15,479 nucleotides of DNA from Erysipelotrichaceae bacterium (GTDB lineage: Bacteria > Bacillota_I > Bacilli_A > Erysipelotrichales > Erysipelotrichaceae), in assembly GCA_017561615.1 (NCBI GenBank), contig JAFZBT010000127.1, positions 1 through 15,479 of the forward strand. Direction: 5' to 3'. A program made the translations under genes and the position numbers. Shown here in pieces: positions 13,766 through 15,479 of this stretch (its first letter is position 1; the number at the start of each line of letters is the position of its first letter). The notes beneath the pieces are model-generated. The model was given only the letters and a program-made list of their open reading frames with translations, had not been told where the DNA came from and searched no databases.

Positions 13766-15479
13766 ATGTTTAAGCTTCATTCGCAGTTTCAGCCGCTGGG
13801 CGATCAGCCGCAGGCCATCGATCAGCTGGTCGAAGGCCTGAAGGCCAATAAGAGATACCAGGTACTGCTGGGAGCCACGGGCACCGGCAAGACCTTTACC
13901 ATGGCCAATGTCATCGCCCGGATGAACCGGCCGACACTGGTCTTCGTTCACAACAAGACCCTGGCCGGCCAGCTTTACAGCGAGCTGAAGGAATTCTTCC
14001 CGGAAAACCACGTGGAATACTTCGTTTCCAACTTCGACTACTACCAGCCGGAAGCCTACGTACCCAAGACCGACACCTACATCGAGAAGAACTCGATGAT
14101 CAATGACGAACTGGACATGCTGCGGCTGGCGGCCTACAACGCCGTGCTGCAGGACCGCGACACCATCATCGTTGCCTCGGTGGCCTGCATCTATGCCGCT
14201 TCTGATCCCCATCAGTACCGGAACATGTTCTTCACCCTGAAGACCGGGCAGAAGATCGACCGCCGCAGCCTGCTGCAGCTGTTCGTCGACCGTCAGTATG
14301 TCCGCAATGACCTGGAACTCAAGCGGGGCACCTTCCGGGTAAGGGGCGACGTCATTGATGTCTGCCTGGGTTATACCGACGCCTACATTCTGCGCATTGA
14401 ACTGTTTGACGATGAGATCGACCGGATCACCGAGATCGATACCATTACCGGCAAGACCCTGAATGCCTATACCCTCTATAACATCTTCCCGGCCACCGGC
14501 TATGCCAAAAACAGGGACGACATCCTGCGGGCCTGCGACAACATTGAGATTGAGCTGCAGGAGAGACTGAAGTACTTTGAGGATCAGGGCAAGCCCCTGG
14601 AAAAGGAAAGGCTGGAACAGCGCTGCCGTTACGACCTGGACGCGCTGAGGGAATTCGGTACCTGCGCGGGCATTGAGAACTACTCCCGGCAGCTGGAATT
14701 CCGGGCTCCCGGCTCCAAGCCGTTCACCCTGTTTGACTACTTCCCGGAAGATTATCTGCTGTTCGTCGACGAATCGCACGTTTCCCTGCCTCAGGTAAGG
14801 GGCATGTACAACGGCGACCACAGCCGCAAGAGCACGCTGGTGGAATACGGCTTCCGGCTGCCCAGCGCCCTGGACAACCGGCCGCTGAAGTTCGAGGAAT
14901 TCGAGGCCGCCATCAACCAGATCATCTGCGTCTCCGCCACTCCGGGCGACTACGAACTGGAGCAGGTAAACGGCGAAGTGGTAGAGCAGATCATCCGTCC
15001 TACCGGTCTGCTGGACCCGGAGGTCGAAGTAAGACCCAGCAAGGGGCAGATCGATGACATCACCATGGAGATCGACAAGCGGGTGGCCAGAAATGAGAGA
15101 GTGCTGATCACCACCCTGACGGTGAGGATGGCGGAGGAACTGAGCAAGTACCTGGAGAATCAGATGTACAAGGTCGCCTACCTCCATCACGAGACCAAGA
15201 CCCTGGAAAGAACGGAGATCATCCGCGATCTGCGCAAGGGCAAGTACGACGTGCTGGTCGGTATCAACCTGTTACGGGAAGGCCTGGACATTCCCGAAGT
15301 CTCGCTGGTGGTAATCCTGGACGCCGACAAGGAAGGCTTCCTGCGTTCCGAGCGCTCGCTGATCCAGACCATCGGCCGGGCAGCCCGTAATGAAAACGGC
15401 ATGGTCATCATGTACGGTGATACCATTACCGATTCCATGCGCTCAGCCATCGACGAGACCAACCGCCGCCGGAGCATCC
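13766..15479 (+). CDS. uvrB: Excinuclease ABC subunit B (cut by right edge)
   Basis: UvrB is the damage-verifying helicase-like subunit of nucleotide excision repair; it is loaded by UvrA and recruits UvrC. The visible 571 residues of a protein usually about 655-675 long show Walker A GATGTGKT (36-43), motif Ia [19 protein letters not shown] (61-79) and the DNA-clamping beta-hairpin region [18 protein letters not shown] (88-105). Walker B DESH (335-338), the SATPGDYE motif, [20 protein letters not shown] and motif [11 protein letters not shown] follow. The C-terminal UVR motif that binds UvrC lies beyond the edge. The start [18 protein letters not shown] matches family N termini. Only 6 bases separate the -10 box from the ATG, so the mRNA is probably leaderless. 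uvrA is expected downstream in this kind of genome but is not in the window. Confidence 0.97.
   Translation, partial: MFKLHSQFQPLGDQPQAIDQLVEGLKANKRYQVLLGATGTGKTFTMANVIARMNRPTLVFVHNKTLAGQLYSELKEFFPENHVEYFVSNFDYYQPEAYVPKTDTYIEKNSMINDELDMLRLAAYNAVLQDRDTIIVASVACIYAASDPHQYRNMFFTLKTGQKIDRRSLLQLFVDRQYVRNDLELKRGTFRVRGDVIDVCLGYTDAYILRIELFDDEIDRITEIDTITGKTLNAYTLYNIFPATGYAKNRDDILRACDNIEIELQERLKYFEDQGKPLEKERLEQRCRYDLDALREFGTCAGIENYSRQLEFRAPGSKPFTLFDYFPEDYLLFVDESHVSLPQVRGMYNGDHSRKSTLVEYGFRLPSALDNRPLKFEEFEAAINQIICVSATPGDYELEQVNGEVVEQIIRPTGLLDPEVEVRPSKGQIDDITMEIDKRVARNERVLITTLTVRMAEELSKYLENQMYKVAYLHHETKTLERTEIIRDLRKGKYDVLVGINLLREGLDIPEVSLVVILDADKEGFLRSERSLIQTIGRAARNENGMVIMYGDTITDSMRSAIDETNRRRSI

Noticed and set aside
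13697..15190. Long open frame (497 codons) on the minus strand opposite uvrB
   Set aside because: It lies wholly opposite a clear uvrB, has no family motif and a composition rich in V, L, Q and G typical of frames antisense to GC-rich genes.
1..15479. Insertion sequences, CRISPR arrays, prophage, defence or toxin-antitoxin genes
   Set aside because: No transposase, repeat array, integrase, defence domain or toxin-antitoxin pair is visible; the tRNA gene has no adjacent integrase or repeated tRNA end.

Overview
The window looks like compact core chromosome of an anaerobic, low-to-mid-GC Bacillota. My best guess is an Erysipelotrichia-type gut bacterium. Reasons are the oxygen-independent ribonucleotide reductase with a glycyl-radical activase, an FtsEX/M23 division module, a YitT-family protein, tRNA and promoter style, and a UvrB whose hairpin region ([18 protein letters not shown]) resembles that lineage as I remember it. 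No database search was possible, so the taxonomy is an inference. Genes are tightly packed. There is no gene-free stretch longer than about 150 bases, and I see no insertion sequence, CRISPR array, phage or plasmid gene.

Left part, minus strand (1-1662): a two-gene operon for anaerobic dNTP synthesis. The first gene is a fusion of a full-length MarR-type repressor to a full-length NrdG2-type radical-SAM activase. The second is nrdD, cut by the window edge. A good promoter (TTGAAA-17-TAGAAT) is followed at once by an 18-bp palindrome, a plausible site for the MarR half. This is the most unusual thing in the window.

Positions 1703-3344, plus strand: aldose 1-epimerase (galM) followed 1 base later by a small permuted papain-like (YiiX/NlpC-P60-like) protein, closed by a bidirectional terminator. 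It is shared with a tRNA-Pro(CGG) gene on the other strand (3352-3428). Next on the plus strand is lemA and a DUF2207 membrane protein (3489-5940), then a terminator.

Positions 5994-15479: a YitT/YvjA-type membrane protein, ftsE, ftsX, a secreted coiled-coil M23 peptidase, a PHP-family phosphoesterase (minus), a CtpA/CtpB-type S41 protease with a peptidoglycan-binding domain, a MATE exporter (minus), and uvrB (cut by the right edge). The plus-strand order yvjA-like / ftsE / ftsX / ctp / uvrB recalls the Bacillus subtilis chromosome, with the PHP and MATE genes interposed on the opposite strand. FtsE and FtsX form the ABC-type complex that would gate the co-encoded M23 hydrolase during division. 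The S41 protease could act on envelope proteins, including hydrolases.

Regulatory style: several promoters have an extended -10 (TGnTATAAT-like) and weak -35. At least three genes (uvrB, MATE, the YitT-like gene) have their -10 box only 6-8 bases before the start codon, which predicts leaderless or almost leaderless mRNAs.
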